A stretch of 64,000 nt of DNA from Flavobacterium sp. BFFFF2 (GTDB lineage Bacteria; Bacteroidota; Bacteroidia; Flavobacteriales; Flavobacteriaceae), in assembly GCA_002256385.1 (NCBI GenBank), contig NKJD01000003.1:46171-110170 (forward strand). Reading direction: 5' to 3'. Each line of letters begins with the position of its first letter. The first letter of the stretch is position 1. A program made the position numbers and the translations under genes. Shown in pieces: positions 53,005-63,400 of this stretch. The notes below the pieces were generated by a model. That model was given only the letters and a program-made list of their open reading frames with translations, was not told where the DNA came from and ran no database searches.

Positions 53005-55383
53005 ATGAAACAATCATTATTTAATTTATTCATAATTTGCCTTTTTGGGTGTTTCCTGATCGGAAATGCACAAGAAAAAGTGACCGTAAACGGCACCATT
53101 CGCGACGCTTTCAATGGAGAAACACTGATTGGTGTCAATGTCATTATCAAAGAGCTAAAAACAGGTACGAGTACCAATGAATACGGCTTTTTTTCCATTT
53201 CGGTCCCCAAGGGAAATTACACCCTTCAATGCAATTATTTGGGTTTTGAAGTGTTTGAAAAGACGCTGAATTTGACCCAAAATGAGCGATTAGAAGTTAC
53301 CCTAAAGGGAGAAGCCGTGAACCTGCAAGAAGTGGAGGTCAAGGAAAACAAGAAAAAAGCAGTGATTACGCGGCCCGAAATGAGTGTGAACAAATTGTCG
53401 ATGATGCAGGTAAAACAAATGCCTGTGGTATTGGGCGAATCGGACATTTTAAAATCCATTACTACCTTGCCCGGGGTTACCAATGCAGGTGAAGGTTCGT
53501 CGGGGTTCAACGTGCGTGGTGGGGCAGCCGATCAAAATTTGGTGCTTTTGGACGAAGCCATTTTGTATAACTCCTCGCATTTATTTGGTTTTTTCTCGGT
53601 GTTTAACACCGATGCCATTAAGGACTTAAAATTATACAAAGGCGGCATTCCAGCCCGATTTGGAGGCCGTGGCGCTTCAGTTTTAGATATTTATCAGAAG
53701 GAAGGAAACAACAAAGGCTTTCACATGAACGGCGGCGTGGGGCTGATTTCGAGCCGATTGTTGGCCGAGGGGCCTTTTGCCAAAGGAAAAGGCACCTTTT
53801 TGGTGGCTGGGCGTGGCACCTATGCGCATTTGTTGCTCAAATTGTCGAACTTTAAGAATACGGTTTATTTCTATGATTTTAACACCAAAATCAGTTACGA
53901 ACTAAACAAAAACAACAAACTGTATTTGTCGGGTTATTTTGGCCGCGATGTGTTTAGCATTAACCAATCGTTTGTAAATACCTACGGGAATTCCATTTTT
54001 AACTTGCGTTGGAACCACCTTTTTAATGAAAAATTGTTCAGCAATTTATCGATGATTTACAGTGATTACTATTATGGGTTAAACCTTGATTTTGTCGGGT
54101 TTAATTGGGATAGTGGCATCAAAAACTACAACCTCAAATACGACTTTAAACATTACGTGAGTCAAAAAACCAAACTCACTTATGGGGTCAACGCCATTTA
54201 TTATGACTTTAACCCAGGCCGCATTGAACCAAGCAAGGCCGGTTCTGGTATTAACTTTCAACAATTGGACAAAAAATACGCATTTGAACCTGCCTTTTAT
54301 GGCGACATCGAATACAAAGTGTCTGACAAACTATCTGTTTCGGCAGGACTGCGATACAGCTTATTTTACCGGTTGGGGCAACAAAAGGTGAATGTGTACC
54401 AAGATGACCAAGCAGTGGTTTATAATGCCGATAGCCAGATTTACGAAAAAGGCACGCCCATTGGCACCCGCTATTATGGCAACAACGAAGTGATTTCGTT
54501 TTTCAATAATTGGGAACCGCGCGCCTCTTTGTCATATGCATTTAACCCCAACGAATCGGTAAAAATGAGTTACAACCGCATGGTGCAATACTTGCATTTA
54601 ATTTCAAATACCGCTTCCCCTACCCCACTTGATGTGTGGGCACCTAGTGACCAATTTATGAAACCGCAATTGGTCGATCAATTTGCCGTTGGTTATTTCC
54701 GCAATTTTGACAATGACAACTACACCGTTGAAGTGGAAAGTTATTATAAAACCGTTCAAAATCGGGTCGATTACATTGACGGTGCCGACCTCATAGCCAA
54801 CAACGCCATTGAACAAGTCATTTTACAAGGCAAAGCACGAGCTTACGGCTTGGAAGTGCTTTTCCGAAAAAATGAAGGAAAATTGAATGGGTGGATCGCT
54901 TATACGTTGGCTCGTTCTGAGCAACAAACGCCGGGCCGTACTGCTGCAGAAACAGGCATTAACAATGGCGAATGGTACCGAACAGGTTGGGATAAGTTAC
55001 ATAACTTATCAGTTACAGGAACGTATCAGTACAACAAAAAATGGAGTTTAGGCGGCATTTTCACCTTGCAAACAGGCCGTCCAATCACGTACCCTGATGG
55101 GCAATATACTTACCAATCATTAAGCATACCAAGTTATGGCCTGCGAAATGGCAACAGCTTGCCTGCATTTCACCATTTAGATTTATCAGCCACTTACACG
55201 CCCACTGCCAAACCTGGAGCCAAATGGAAAGGCGAATGGGTATTTAGTATTTACAATATTTATAACCGCCGCAATGCGGCCACCATTTCGTTCCGTCAAA
55301 ATGAAAACAGCTTGCAAAACGAAGCTGTGCGACTTTCTATTTTTGGCATCGTTCCTAGTGTTTCTTATAATTTTAAATTTTAA
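53005..55383 (+). CDS. TonB-dependent receptor with carboxypeptidase-regulatory-like N-domain
   Basis: A 792-residue outer-membrane receptor starting MKQSLFNLFIICLFGCFLIG, a signal peptide. Residues about 25-105 are a CarboxypepD_reg-like domain (GTIRDAFNGETLIGVNVIIK, TSTNEYGFFSISVPKGNY). The plug follows (LPGVTNAGEGSSGFNVRGGA, DQNLVLLDEAILYN), then a 22-strand barrel ending GIVPSVSYNFKF. It imports a ligand with energy from TonB. The DUF4249 lipoprotein gene follows after 3 bases, a pairing typical of Bacteroidota. The substrate is unknown. Confidence 0.93.
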   Translation: MKQSLFNLFIICLFGCFLIGNAQEKVTVNGTIRDAFNGETLIGVNVIIKELKTGTSTNEYGFFSISVPKGNYTLQCNYLGFEVFEKTLNLTQNERLEVTLKGEAVNLQEVEVKENKKKAVITRPEMSVNKLSMMQVKQMPVVLGESDILKSITTLPGVTNAGEGSSGFNVRGGAADQNLVLLDEAILYNSSHLFGFFSVFNTDAIKDLKLYKGGIPARFGGRGASVLDIYQKEGNNKGFHMNGGVGLISSRLLAEGPFAKGKGTFLVAGRGTYAHLLLKLSNFKNTVYFYDFNTKISYELNKNNKLYLSGYFGRDVFSINQSFVNTYGNSIFNLRWNHLFNEKLFSNLSMIYSDYYYGLNLDFVGFNWDSGIKNYNLKYDFKHYVSQKTKLTYGVNAIYYDFNPGRIEPSKAGSGINFQQLDKKYAFEPAFYGDIEYKVSDKLSVSAGLRYSLFYRLGQQKVNVYQDDQAVVYNADSQIYEKGTPIGTRYYGNNEVISFFNNWEPRASLSYAFNPNESVKMSYNRMVQYLHLISNTASPTPLDVWAPSDQFMKPQLVDQFAVGYFRNFDNDNYTVEVESYYKTVQNRVDYIDGADLIANNAIEQVILQGKARAYGLEVLFRKNEGKLNGWIAYTLARSEQQTPGRTAAETGINNGEWYRTGWDKLHNLSVTGTYQYNKKWSLGGIFTLQTGRPITYPDGQYTYQSLSIPSYGLRNGNSLPAFHHLDLSATYTPTAKPGAKWKGEWVFSIYNIYNRRNAATISFRQNENSLQNEAVRLSIFGIVPSVSYNFKF

Positions 55384-55386
55384 CCC

Positions 55387-56256
55387 ATGACATTTATTTC
55401 TCCAACATACCGCACCATTAAAAGCCATTTTACCCATTCAATAAAATTGGTTGCCCTTTTATTCATCCTTTTGAGTCTAAACAGTTGTGAAGATGTCGTA
55501 CCAGTCGATGTGGATACTTCGGCACCGCGTTTGGTGATTGATGCTTCTATTAAATGGGCCAAAGGCACTCCTGGATCTGACCAGCGCATTTATTTGTCAA
55601 CCACGTCTAGTTTTTACAGCAATGTGGTGCCAAAAGTTTCGGGGGCGGTCGTTCAAATCAATGACTCACAAAACAATGTGTTTACATTTACCGAAAACCC
55701 ACAAGTGCCTGGCGAATACGTATGTTTACAATTTAGCCCTGTAAAGTCTGAAACCTATGTATTAAAGGTTGTGTATCAAAATCAAACATACCAAGCAACC
55801 GAAACCATGATCGAATCGCCTGCGTTGACCACTATTACCCAAGACCAGCAAGGTGGCATTTTAGGCAATGATATTCAAGTGAAGTTCTTTTTTCAGGATA
55901 TTCCCAACAAGGACAGTTACTATCTATTTGAATTAAATACGCCGTTGCAAGCCTTGCCAATTTTGCGCGTTACGGATGATCGTTTTTTTGCTAACAACAC
56001 CATGTTTGGTTTGTATTCAAATAAAGATTTAAAGGCAGGTGATCGCTTGAAGTTCACTTTACATGGAACAAGCAAACGCTATTACGATTATATGGCCAAA
56101 CTCCTTGATATTGCCGGTTCAGCCGGCGGTTCACCTTTTCAGACTGCCCCTGCCACCGTTCGAGGAAATGTTGTCAACCAAACCAACCAAGATAATTATC
56201 CGTTGGGCTACTTCCGTGTGTCTGAAACGGATTCGAAGACGTATGTGGTGCAATAA
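55387..56256 (+). CDS. DUF4249 lipoprotein, partner of the TonB receptor
   Basis: A 289-residue lipoprotein. The signal is LVALLFILLSLNSC with the lipobox Cys near residue 34; the N-terminus before it is rather long. The mature protein has DUF4249 features: VDTSAPRLVIDASIKWAKGT, IYLSTTSSFYSNVVPKVSGA, GEYVCLQFSPVKSETYVLKV. Such proteins sit on the receptor and are thought to help ligand capture. The stop lies just before a heptamer array. Confidence 0.88.
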   Translation: MTFISPTYRTIKSHFTHSIKLVALLFILLSLNSCEDVVPVDVDTSAPRLVIDASIKWAKGTPGSDQRIYLSTTSSFYSNVVPKVSGAVVQINDSQNNVFTFTENPQVPGEYVCLQFSPVKSETYVLKVVYQNQTYQATETMIESPALTTITQDQQGGILGNDIQVKFFFQDIPNKDSYYLFELNTPLQALPILRVTDDRFFANNTMFGLYSNKDLKAGDRLKFTLHGTSKRYYDYMAKLLDIAGSAGGSPFQTAPATVRGNVVNQTNQDNYPLGYFRVSETDSKTYVVQ

Positions 56257-56270
56257 TGTCTGAAAGTTGA

Positions 56271-56390
56271 AAGTCCTTGGTTTCAAGTTTCAGGTTTCAA
56301 GTTCAGGTTTTCCTTCGGACCGTTCGTCCCTGCGGGCCTCGGGTCAGGTTTCAAGTTCAGGTTCAGGTTCAGGTTCAGGTTTTAACCGAA
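56271..56390 (+). repeat. GTTTCAG/GTTCAG arrays with one hairpin unit
   Basis: Short heptamer runs (GTTTCAA, GTTTCAG) and 6-bp GTTCAG units flank a hairpin unit CCTTCGGACCGTTCGTCC...CTCGGGTCAGG. A close copy of this composite lies at 57178-57290. Confidence 0.85.
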
Positions 56391-56395
56391 CACCA

Positions 56396-57360
56396 ATTCC
56401 TACAACCAGATTTTCAGTTCCCGCAAGACACCTCCGAAGCCCACCCCTACTGCAAAGGTATACATCTGGCAAATAGGTGTTGATTCCTAAAGTTATAAAA
56501 TGAGCTTTGGGATGAAGTCGAAAGTCGAAAGTTGAAAGTCAAAAGTCAAAAGTCTTTCCACAAACAAATCATACCATAACCAGATTTTCAGTTCCCGCAA
56601 GACACCTCCGAAGCCCACCCTTACTGCAAAGGTATACATCTGGCAAACAGGTTTTGATTCCTAAAGTTATAAAATGAGTTTTGGGATGAAGTCGAAAGTT
56701 TCTCGAAAGTCAAAAGTCGAAAGTCTTTCCACAAACAAATAATACTAAAACCAGATTTTAAGTTCCCGCAAGACACCTCCGAAGCCCACCCTTACTGCAA
56801 AGGTATTCATCTGGCAAACAGGTTTTAATTCCTAAAGTTATAAAATGAGTTTTGGGATGAAGTCGAAAGTTTCTCGAAAGTCAAAAGTCGAAAGTCTTTC
56901 CACAAACAAATCATACTAAAACCAGACTTTCAGTTACCGCAAGGCACCTCCGAAGCCGGATTTAGTCGAAAGTCAAAAGTCAAAAGTCGAAAGTAAAAAG
57001 TCGAAAGTTGAAAGTTGAAAGTAGTTTCCCGAACACCAATTCCTAAAACCAGACTTTCAGTTCCCGCAAGACACCTCAGAAGCCCACCCCTGCTGCAAAG
57101 GTATCCATCTGGAAAACAGGTTTTGATTCGTAAAGTTATAAAATGAGTTTTGGGATGAAGTCGAAAGTCGAAAGTCTTTGGTTTCAAGTTTCAGGTTTCA
57201 GGTTTCAGGTTTCTTTCGAACCATTCATCCCTGCGGGCCTCGGGTCAGGTTTCAAGTTCAGGTTCAGGTTCAGGTTCAGGTTCAGGTTTTAACCGAACAC
57301 CAATTCCTACAACCAGATTTTCAGTTCCCGCAAGACACCTCCGAAGCCGGATTTAGTCGA
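56396..57360 (+). repeat. Degenerate tandem array of about 171-bp units (six copies)
   Basis: Units begin CCAGATTTTCAGTTCCCGCA at 56406, 56580, 56751, 56922, 57049 and 57312. Four have spacing of 171-174 bp; the later ones are partly deleted or interrupted by the composite at 57178-57290. Each full unit contains AAGACACCTCCGAAGCCCAC, CTGCAAAGGTAT, a conserved AAAGTTATAAAATGAG and a variable run of AAAGTCG heptamers. No frame stays open across units. Confidence 0.85.
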
Positions 57361-57361
57361 A

Positions 57362-57935
57362 AGTCAAAAGTCGAAAGCCTAAAGTCTTTTGTTTAAAGTT
57401 TCAGGTTCAACGTTTAAAGTTTTTTTCAATCTTTAAATCCTTCAATTTTTAAATCCTTCAATTTTTAAATCTTTCAATCAAAAAAAGGCAATAGGCAATA
57501 GTTTTTTGTCTAAGGTTTAAAGTTTGGTTGGCGAGCTAAAGCTCGATCGGATTAAATGTTTTTTGATTTGCGAACTGAAGTTCGCTTTCCGGAAGTCCAC
57601 TGGGCTTCCTCCTCTTAATATCAAATCTGAAGCCCACTGGGCTTAATTAGAAAGTCTTATCTGTTAGTTTGATCAAGGAAAACCTTGTGTACCTCTATTT
57701 CAAACGGGCATCAAGGTTTTATTTTGCAAGCTAAAGCTTGCGTACCTGACTGCCACTGGCAGTCCTCCTCTTAATATCAAATTCTATATATCATATGTTT
57801 AAAGTTTAAGGTTCAACGTTTAAAGTTTTTTTTGTAACTTACAACTTCTTCAATCTTTCAATTTCAAATCTCAAATTTCAAATCAATTAATATATTTTCC
57901 AATTTTCAAATTACCTCATTTCCAAATTTCTTCAA
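57362..57935 (+). repeat. Heptamer, octamer and hairpin-mosaic repeats upstream of the RND operon
   Basis: AAAGTCG and GTTTAAA heptamers at 57358-57425 and octamers (CTTTAAAT, CCTTCAAT) at 57425-57480. A hairpin mosaic runs from 57531 to 57800, with stems CGAGCT/AGCTCG at 57532, GCGAACT/AGTTCGC at 57570, GGAAGTCC/GGGCTTCC at 57591, AAGCCC/GGGCTT at 57630, GCAAGCT/AGCTTGC at 57726 and GACTGCC/GGCAGTC at 57748. More octamer-like DNA follows to 57935. No gene. Confidence 0.85.
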
Positions 57936-58037
57936 ACTGTTAAAAAACGTTAAACCCCTCCGGTTAAGTTTTTATTAAGGTTAATTAAAGCCTAATTTAA
58001 GGTCGGGCGTTGAATTTTGCATCAAATTTACACTGCC

Positions 58038-59297
58038 ATGCAAAATCATATTCGCTTTATTTTCATTTTTTGTTGCTTTCATTTTTGGGTTCCGCTTTTT
58101 GGACAAACAGCCATTAAACTGGCGGACTGCGAAAAGGCGCTGCAAAAAAACAACTTTATGGTGTTGGCGCAACAATGCCATGTTTCTGAAGCCCGAGCGG
58201 CCATTATACAAGCCAAAATTTGGCCCCAACCCTATGTGTACGGCGAAGCCAATATGTACAATCCGGACCAGCAAAAATACTTTGACGTAGGGCCGCAAGG
58301 GCAAACCAGTTTGCAAATTCAACAGCTTTTTATGTTGGGTGGCAAAAAACGCAACGAAATCAATTGGGCGAAAGCCAATGCGCAAGTGACCGAATTGGAA
58401 TTTGAACAGTTGTTGTATCAACTTAATTTTGGGTTGAAATCCAATTTCTACAATTTATATTTTGACCAACAAGTGTTGGGGAGTTTGCAAAAACAGATCG
58501 ATCAAATTGAAGAATTGGTGGCGGCCTATGCCGTGCAGGCCGAAAAGGGCAATGTGGCGCTCAAAGAATTGGTACGCCTTGAATCGTTGTTACTCAACAT
58601 GAAAAACGACCGAATTGAAGTGCAAAAGAATATCTTGGAATACCAACAAAATTTGGCTGTATTGACGGGTTTGCCCGCGCCGTTGGTGCCTCAACTCGAC
58701 AACGAAAAAGACTGGGTCATGCATTACAGCATCCAAAAATTTGACACCCAAACCCTATTTGAGACCGCGCTCAATCAAAATCCCGAATACCGCATGTTGA
58801 AACAACAAATCGAGGCGCAGAAAATCAACCTCAAATGGCAACAGTCATTGTCGGTGCCCGATGTCACACTTGGCGTGTCTTATGACCAACGTGGAGGCGC
58901 TTTTAATAACCAAAAAAACCTGACGTTAGGCATTCCCATTCCGTTGTGGAACAGCAACAAAGGAAATATTGAGCGCGCCAAAGCGGCCATTCAGGGCAGT
59001 CAGTTTGACCTGGATCAAAAACAACGCGAATTGCAACGTGCCATTGACGCCGCCTTGGCCGAATGGAATGTGCAACGTACCCAATTTATATCGATTAAAC
59101 CAGCCTTAATTTTAAATCGGGAAACGGTGTATACGGGGGTTTGGCAAAACTTTCAAAAACGAAACATCACTTTGCTGGAATTTACCGATTTTATGGATAG
59201 TTACACCCAAAACAGCCTGCAAATTAACGAAAGTTACAAGCAACTGATTTTGACCGCCGAAAAACTCAACTACCTCGTTAACAGCCCATTATTTTAA
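58038..59297 (+). CDS. TolC-family outer-membrane efflux protein (CusC/CzcC-like)
   Basis: A 419-residue protein with a signal peptide (MQNHIRFIFIFCCFHFWVPL). Two OEP repeats of long coiled helices follow: LADCEKALQKNNFMVLAQQC, EARAAIIQAKIWPQPYVYGE; then LFETALNQNPEYRMLKQQIE, LGIPIPLWNSNKGNIERAK (the IPLW motif of the second repeat). It is the outer duct of the RND pump encoded downstream. The ATG at 58038 fits the signal peptide better than the upstream TTG. Its stop overlaps the next ATG (TAATG). Confidence 0.93.
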   Translation: MQNHIRFIFIFCCFHFWVPLFGQTAIKLADCEKALQKNNFMVLAQQCHVSEARAAIIQAKIWPQPYVYGEANMYNPDQQKYFDVGPQGQTSLQIQQLFMLGGKKRNEINWAKANAQVTELEFEQLLYQLNFGLKSNFYNLYFDQQVLGSLQKQIDQIEELVAAYAVQAEKGNVALKELVRLESLLLNMKNDRIEVQKNILEYQQNLAVLTGLPAPLVPQLDNEKDWVMHYSIQKFDTQTLFETALNQNPEYRMLKQQIEAQKINLKWQQSLSVPDVTLGVSYDQRGGAFNNQKNLTLGIPIPLWNSNKGNIERAKAAIQGSQFDLDQKQRELQRAIDAALAEWNVQRTQFISIKPALILNRETVYTGVWQNFQKRNITLLEFTDFMDSYTQNSLQINESYKQLILTAEKLNYLVNSPLF

Positions 59298-60406
59298 TGT
59301 CATATTCCTATACTATGCGTTTCACAGTAAAAATTACTCTTTTTTTGAGCACCCTTTTCGTGCTACAAGCTTGTAAAAAAGAAGCTACGCCTCCAACCGA
59401 TGCTATTGCTTTTGAATTGAGTGATACCATGCTCAAAACCACCACTTTTGCCAAAGCCAGCATGCAACCGCTGCGCAACGAACTCAAGTATTATGGTAAA
59501 ATTGCCACCGACAACAACAAAACCATCGAGGTGTATCCGGTGGTGGGTGGCAACGTGACTAAGGTATATGTCGAATTGGGCGATTATGTGCAAAAAGGCC
59601 AATTGATGGCCACCATTCGAAGTACTGAAGTGGCCGATTTTGAAAAACAACTCGAAGACGCTAAAAATGACGTCATAGTAGCCAAAAACAACCTGAAAGT
59701 GACGCAAGAGCTTTTTGACGGCAAACTAAATTCCGAGCGCGATGTCATTGAAGCCAAAAGCATACTCGAAAAATCGAACTCGCAATTGTTTCGGATGCAA
59801 GAAACCTTTAATATTTACAACATCCGAAAAGGATCGATTTATGAAGTACGCGCGCCACTGAGTGGTTTTATTACCCAAAAAGTGATCAACGAAAGTATGT
59901 TGTTGCGCAACGACCACACCGACAATATTTTTGACATTGCCCAAATCAACGATGTGTGGGCCATTGCCAATGTCACCGAATCGGACATCAACGAAATTAA
60001 AGTAGGTGAAATGGCTCAGATTACCACATTGAGCTATCCTGACAAAGTATTTCAGGGGAAAGTGGATAAAATTTTCAACATCATTGACCCCGATACCAAA
60101 GCGATGAAGGTACTGATTAAGCTTGGAAATCCTGGTTTTTTACTTAAGCCTGAAATGCGGGCGTCGATCAAAATATCGTATGTCGAAAAAAACAGCCAAA
60201 TGATAGCGGTGCCTTCCACGGCTGTCATCTTTGACAAAAGCCGCAATTACGTAATGGTGTACAAAGACAAGAGTCACATTGAAACCCGCCCTGTGGTGGT
60301 GTTACGGCAAGTGGGTGATACGGCTTACATTCAGTCGGGGCTTGAGGTGGGCGACCAAGTAATGACCCACAACCAATTGTTGGTGTACGACGCATTAAAC
60401 GACTAA
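59297..60406 (+). CDS. RND efflux periplasmic adaptor (CusB/CzcB-like lipoprotein)
   Basis: A 369-residue adaptor with a lipoprotein signal (LFLSTLFVLQAC). Lipoyl halves are YPVVGGNVTKVYVELGDYVQ and VRAPLSGFITQKVI around a helical hairpin at residues about 110-165; then a beta-barrel and membrane-proximal domain. An alternative start six codons later (MRFTVK) is possible. Translationally coupled to the TolC gene, with the pump gene 12 bases after its stop. Metal export is inferred from the pump class. Confidence 0.93.
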   Translation: MSYSYTMRFTVKITLFLSTLFVLQACKKEATPPTDAIAFELSDTMLKTTTFAKASMQPLRNELKYYGKIATDNNKTIEVYPVVGGNVTKVYVELGDYVQKGQLMATIRSTEVADFEKQLEDAKNDVIVAKNNLKVTQELFDGKLNSERDVIEAKSILEKSNSQLFRMQETFNIYNIRKGSIYEVRAPLSGFITQKVINESMLLRNDHTDNIFDIAQINDVWAIANVTESDINEIKVGEMAQITTLSYPDKVFQGKVDKIFNIIDPDTKAMKVLIKLGNPGFLLKPEMRASIKISYVEKNSQMIAVPSTAVIFDKSRNYVMVYKDKSHIETRPVVVLRQVGDTAYIQSGLEVGDQVMTHNQLLVYDALND

Positions 60407-60418
60407 AGCAAGCCCATC

Positions 60419-63400
60419 ATGAACAAATTCATACGAAAAATTATTGCTTTTTCATTAAAGAACAAAGCATTCACCTTTTTTTGGGTCAGTGTACTGGTTA
60501 TTAGTGGTTTTGTGGCGTTTAAAAACATGCCCATTGAAGCTTTTCCAGATGTCACCAATACCCAAATTATCATTGTAACCGAATGGAATGGCCGAAGTGC
60601 CGAAGAAATTGAACGTTTTGTAACCACCCCCATCGAAATTGCGATGAATCCGGTGCAAAAAAAGACGAGCGTTCGCAGCATTACCATGTTTGGTTTGTCA
60701 GTGATTAAAATTATTTTTGACGATGAAGTCGACGATTTTTTTGCCCGCCAACAAGTCAATAACCAGCTCCGTACCTTGTCTTTGCCAGAGGGCGTTGACC
60801 CCGATGTGCAACCACCTTATGGGCCAACGGGCGAGGTGTTCCGTTATACCTTGCAGAGCAAAGACCGCGACACCCGCGAACTGTTAACCATCGAAAACTG
60901 GGTCATTGACCGCCAATTGCGGTCAGTGCCAGGCGTGGCCGACATTGTGGCCTTTGGCGGGCAAGAAAAAACCTACGAAATATCAGTCGATCCAAACCGT
61001 TTGGCCAAATACGACATAACGCCACTCAACGTGTTTGATGCCGTCAACAAAAGCAACCTGAATGTGGGGGGCGATGTCATTGAAAAAAACAGCCAAGCCT
61101 ATGTGGTGCGGGGTGTCGGCTTGTTGGGCTCTATAGAAGATATCGAAAACATCATTGTGGCCGAAGCGGGCGACAACCCGGTGTTGGTGAAAGATTTGGC
61201 CGATGTTAGCGAAAGTTCATACCCACGTGTGGGGCAAGTTGGCCTCAACCAACAAGACGATTCGGTCGAAGGCATCATTGTGATGCGAAAGGGCGAAAAC
61301 CCCAAAGAGGTGTTGGGCCGCATCAAAGAAAAAATTGCCGATTTAAACGACAATGTGTTGCCCAAAGATGTCAAAATGGTCACTTTTTACGACCGCGACA
61401 AATTGATGGATTTTACGACCGAAACGGTGATGCACAATTTGTTTGAAGGCATTTTATTTGTAACGGTCATCGTGTTTTTGTTTATGGCCGATTGGCGTAC
61501 CACATTTACGGTCGCCATTATTATTCCCCTTTCGTTATTGTTTGCTTTTTTGTGTTTGAAATTAAAAGGCATGAGTGCCAATTTACTGTCGTTGGGGGCG
61601 GTCGATTTCGGGATCATCATTGACGGTGCCGTCGTCATGGTGGAGGGCATTTTTGTGACCCTCGATCATTTGGCGAAAAAAGAAGGCATGGAACGCTACA
61701 ACAAATTGGCCAAAGCGGGCATCATCAAAAAAACAGGGATGGAAATGGGTAAAGCCATTTTCTTTTCCAAACTCATTATCATTACCGCTTTAATTCCGAT
61801 TTTTTCATTTCAAAAAGTAGAAGGAAAAATGTTTTCGCCACTGGCCTATACGCTGGGGTTTGCGTTGGTTGGCGCCTTGATTTTCACCTTGACCTTGGTG
61901 CCTGTTTTGTCGCATATTTTACTGAATAAAAATGTCAGAGAAAAGAAAAATCCATTTGTGGAGTTTTGGAATAAATTGGTAGAGAAAGGCTTCAATTGGA
62001 CTTTTAAACACAAAAAGAAAACCTTGGTGGTTTCATTGGCATTTATGTTGCTCACCTTTGCTTCGGGTAAATTTTTGGGTACCGAATTTTTGCCGCAGCT
62101 CAACGAAGGTGCCCTATGGATTACCGCCGAATTGCCCATGAGTTATTCGCAAGCGGAAAGCACCAAAATGGCCAATACTTTGCGGGCAGAACTCAAAAAA
62201 TTCCCCGAAGTAGTCAATGTGTTGTCGCAAGAAGGCCGTTCCAATGACGGTACCGACCCCAATGGATTTAACTTTTTACAATTTCAGGTCGATTTAAAAC
62301 CCAAAGATGAATTGGGCAAAAAAACCATGGATGACATCATCCAAGAGATGGATGCGCGCCTTAAAAAGTATCAAGGCATCACATACAATTATTCGCAACC
62401 CATTATTGACAATGTGGCCGAAGCGGCGGCGGGGATTAAAGCGGCCAACGCCGTTAAAATTTATGGTAACGACCTCAACAAATTAGACGAATTGGCCAAT
62501 CAGGTACTCAAAGTGATTCGTCCCGTTGAAGGCATCAATGATGCGGGTATTTTGCGCAACGTGGGCCAACCCGAAGTCAGCGTGATTTTGGACCGTGAAA
62601 AAATGGCGGCCTACGGCGTCACTTTGGCCGATGCGCAAGCAGTGCTGGAAATGGCATTTGGTGGTAAAACGGCCACCCAAAAATTTGAAGACGAAAAACG
62701 CTTCGATGTGCGGGTGCGCTACAGCAAAGAATATCGCAAAGACGAAATTGACATGGCCAATATTAAAGTGCCTACCATCAATAATGTAAAAATCCCCCTC
62801 AAAGAAATTGCCACCATCCGCAAAATCAATGGGCCCGCCTTTATTTACAGAGACGACACCAAACGTTTTATTGGGGTTAAATTTTCGGTGCGCGAACGCG
62901 ATTTGGGCAGTACCATTGCCGAAGCGCAAGCCAAAGTAGACAAGGCCATTAAGTTGCCAGCGGGTTATAAAATTGGCTGGACGGGCGAATTTGAAAACCA
63001 AGTACGCGCCAGCGCCCGATTGGGACAAGTGGTGCCGATTAGCCTTGTTGGCATATTTATTTTGCTGTTCGTGTTATTTGGCAATATCAAAGATTCGTTG
63101 TTGGTGATTGCCAATGTGCCTTTTGCCATTATTGGTGGCATCTTGGCCTTGCACATCACTGGTATCAATTTTGGTATTTCGGCAGGCGTTGGTTTCATTG
63201 CCCTATTGGGGATTTGCATTCAAAATGGGGTCATCCTCATCTCGGAGTTCCATAAAAACCTGAGTCATAAATTGTCGCTAGACGAATCGATTTTGCAGGC
63301 CGTTAAAATCAGAACCCGCCCAGTTGTGATGACGGCCTTGATGGCTTCCATTGGCTTATTGCCTGCGGCTATTTCGACAGGCATTGGTTCTGAATCACAA

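Noticed and set aside
56396..57360. Possible CRISPR or satellite with spacers
   Set aside because: Units are about 171 bp, with conserved cores and heptamer-run differences instead of unique spacers.
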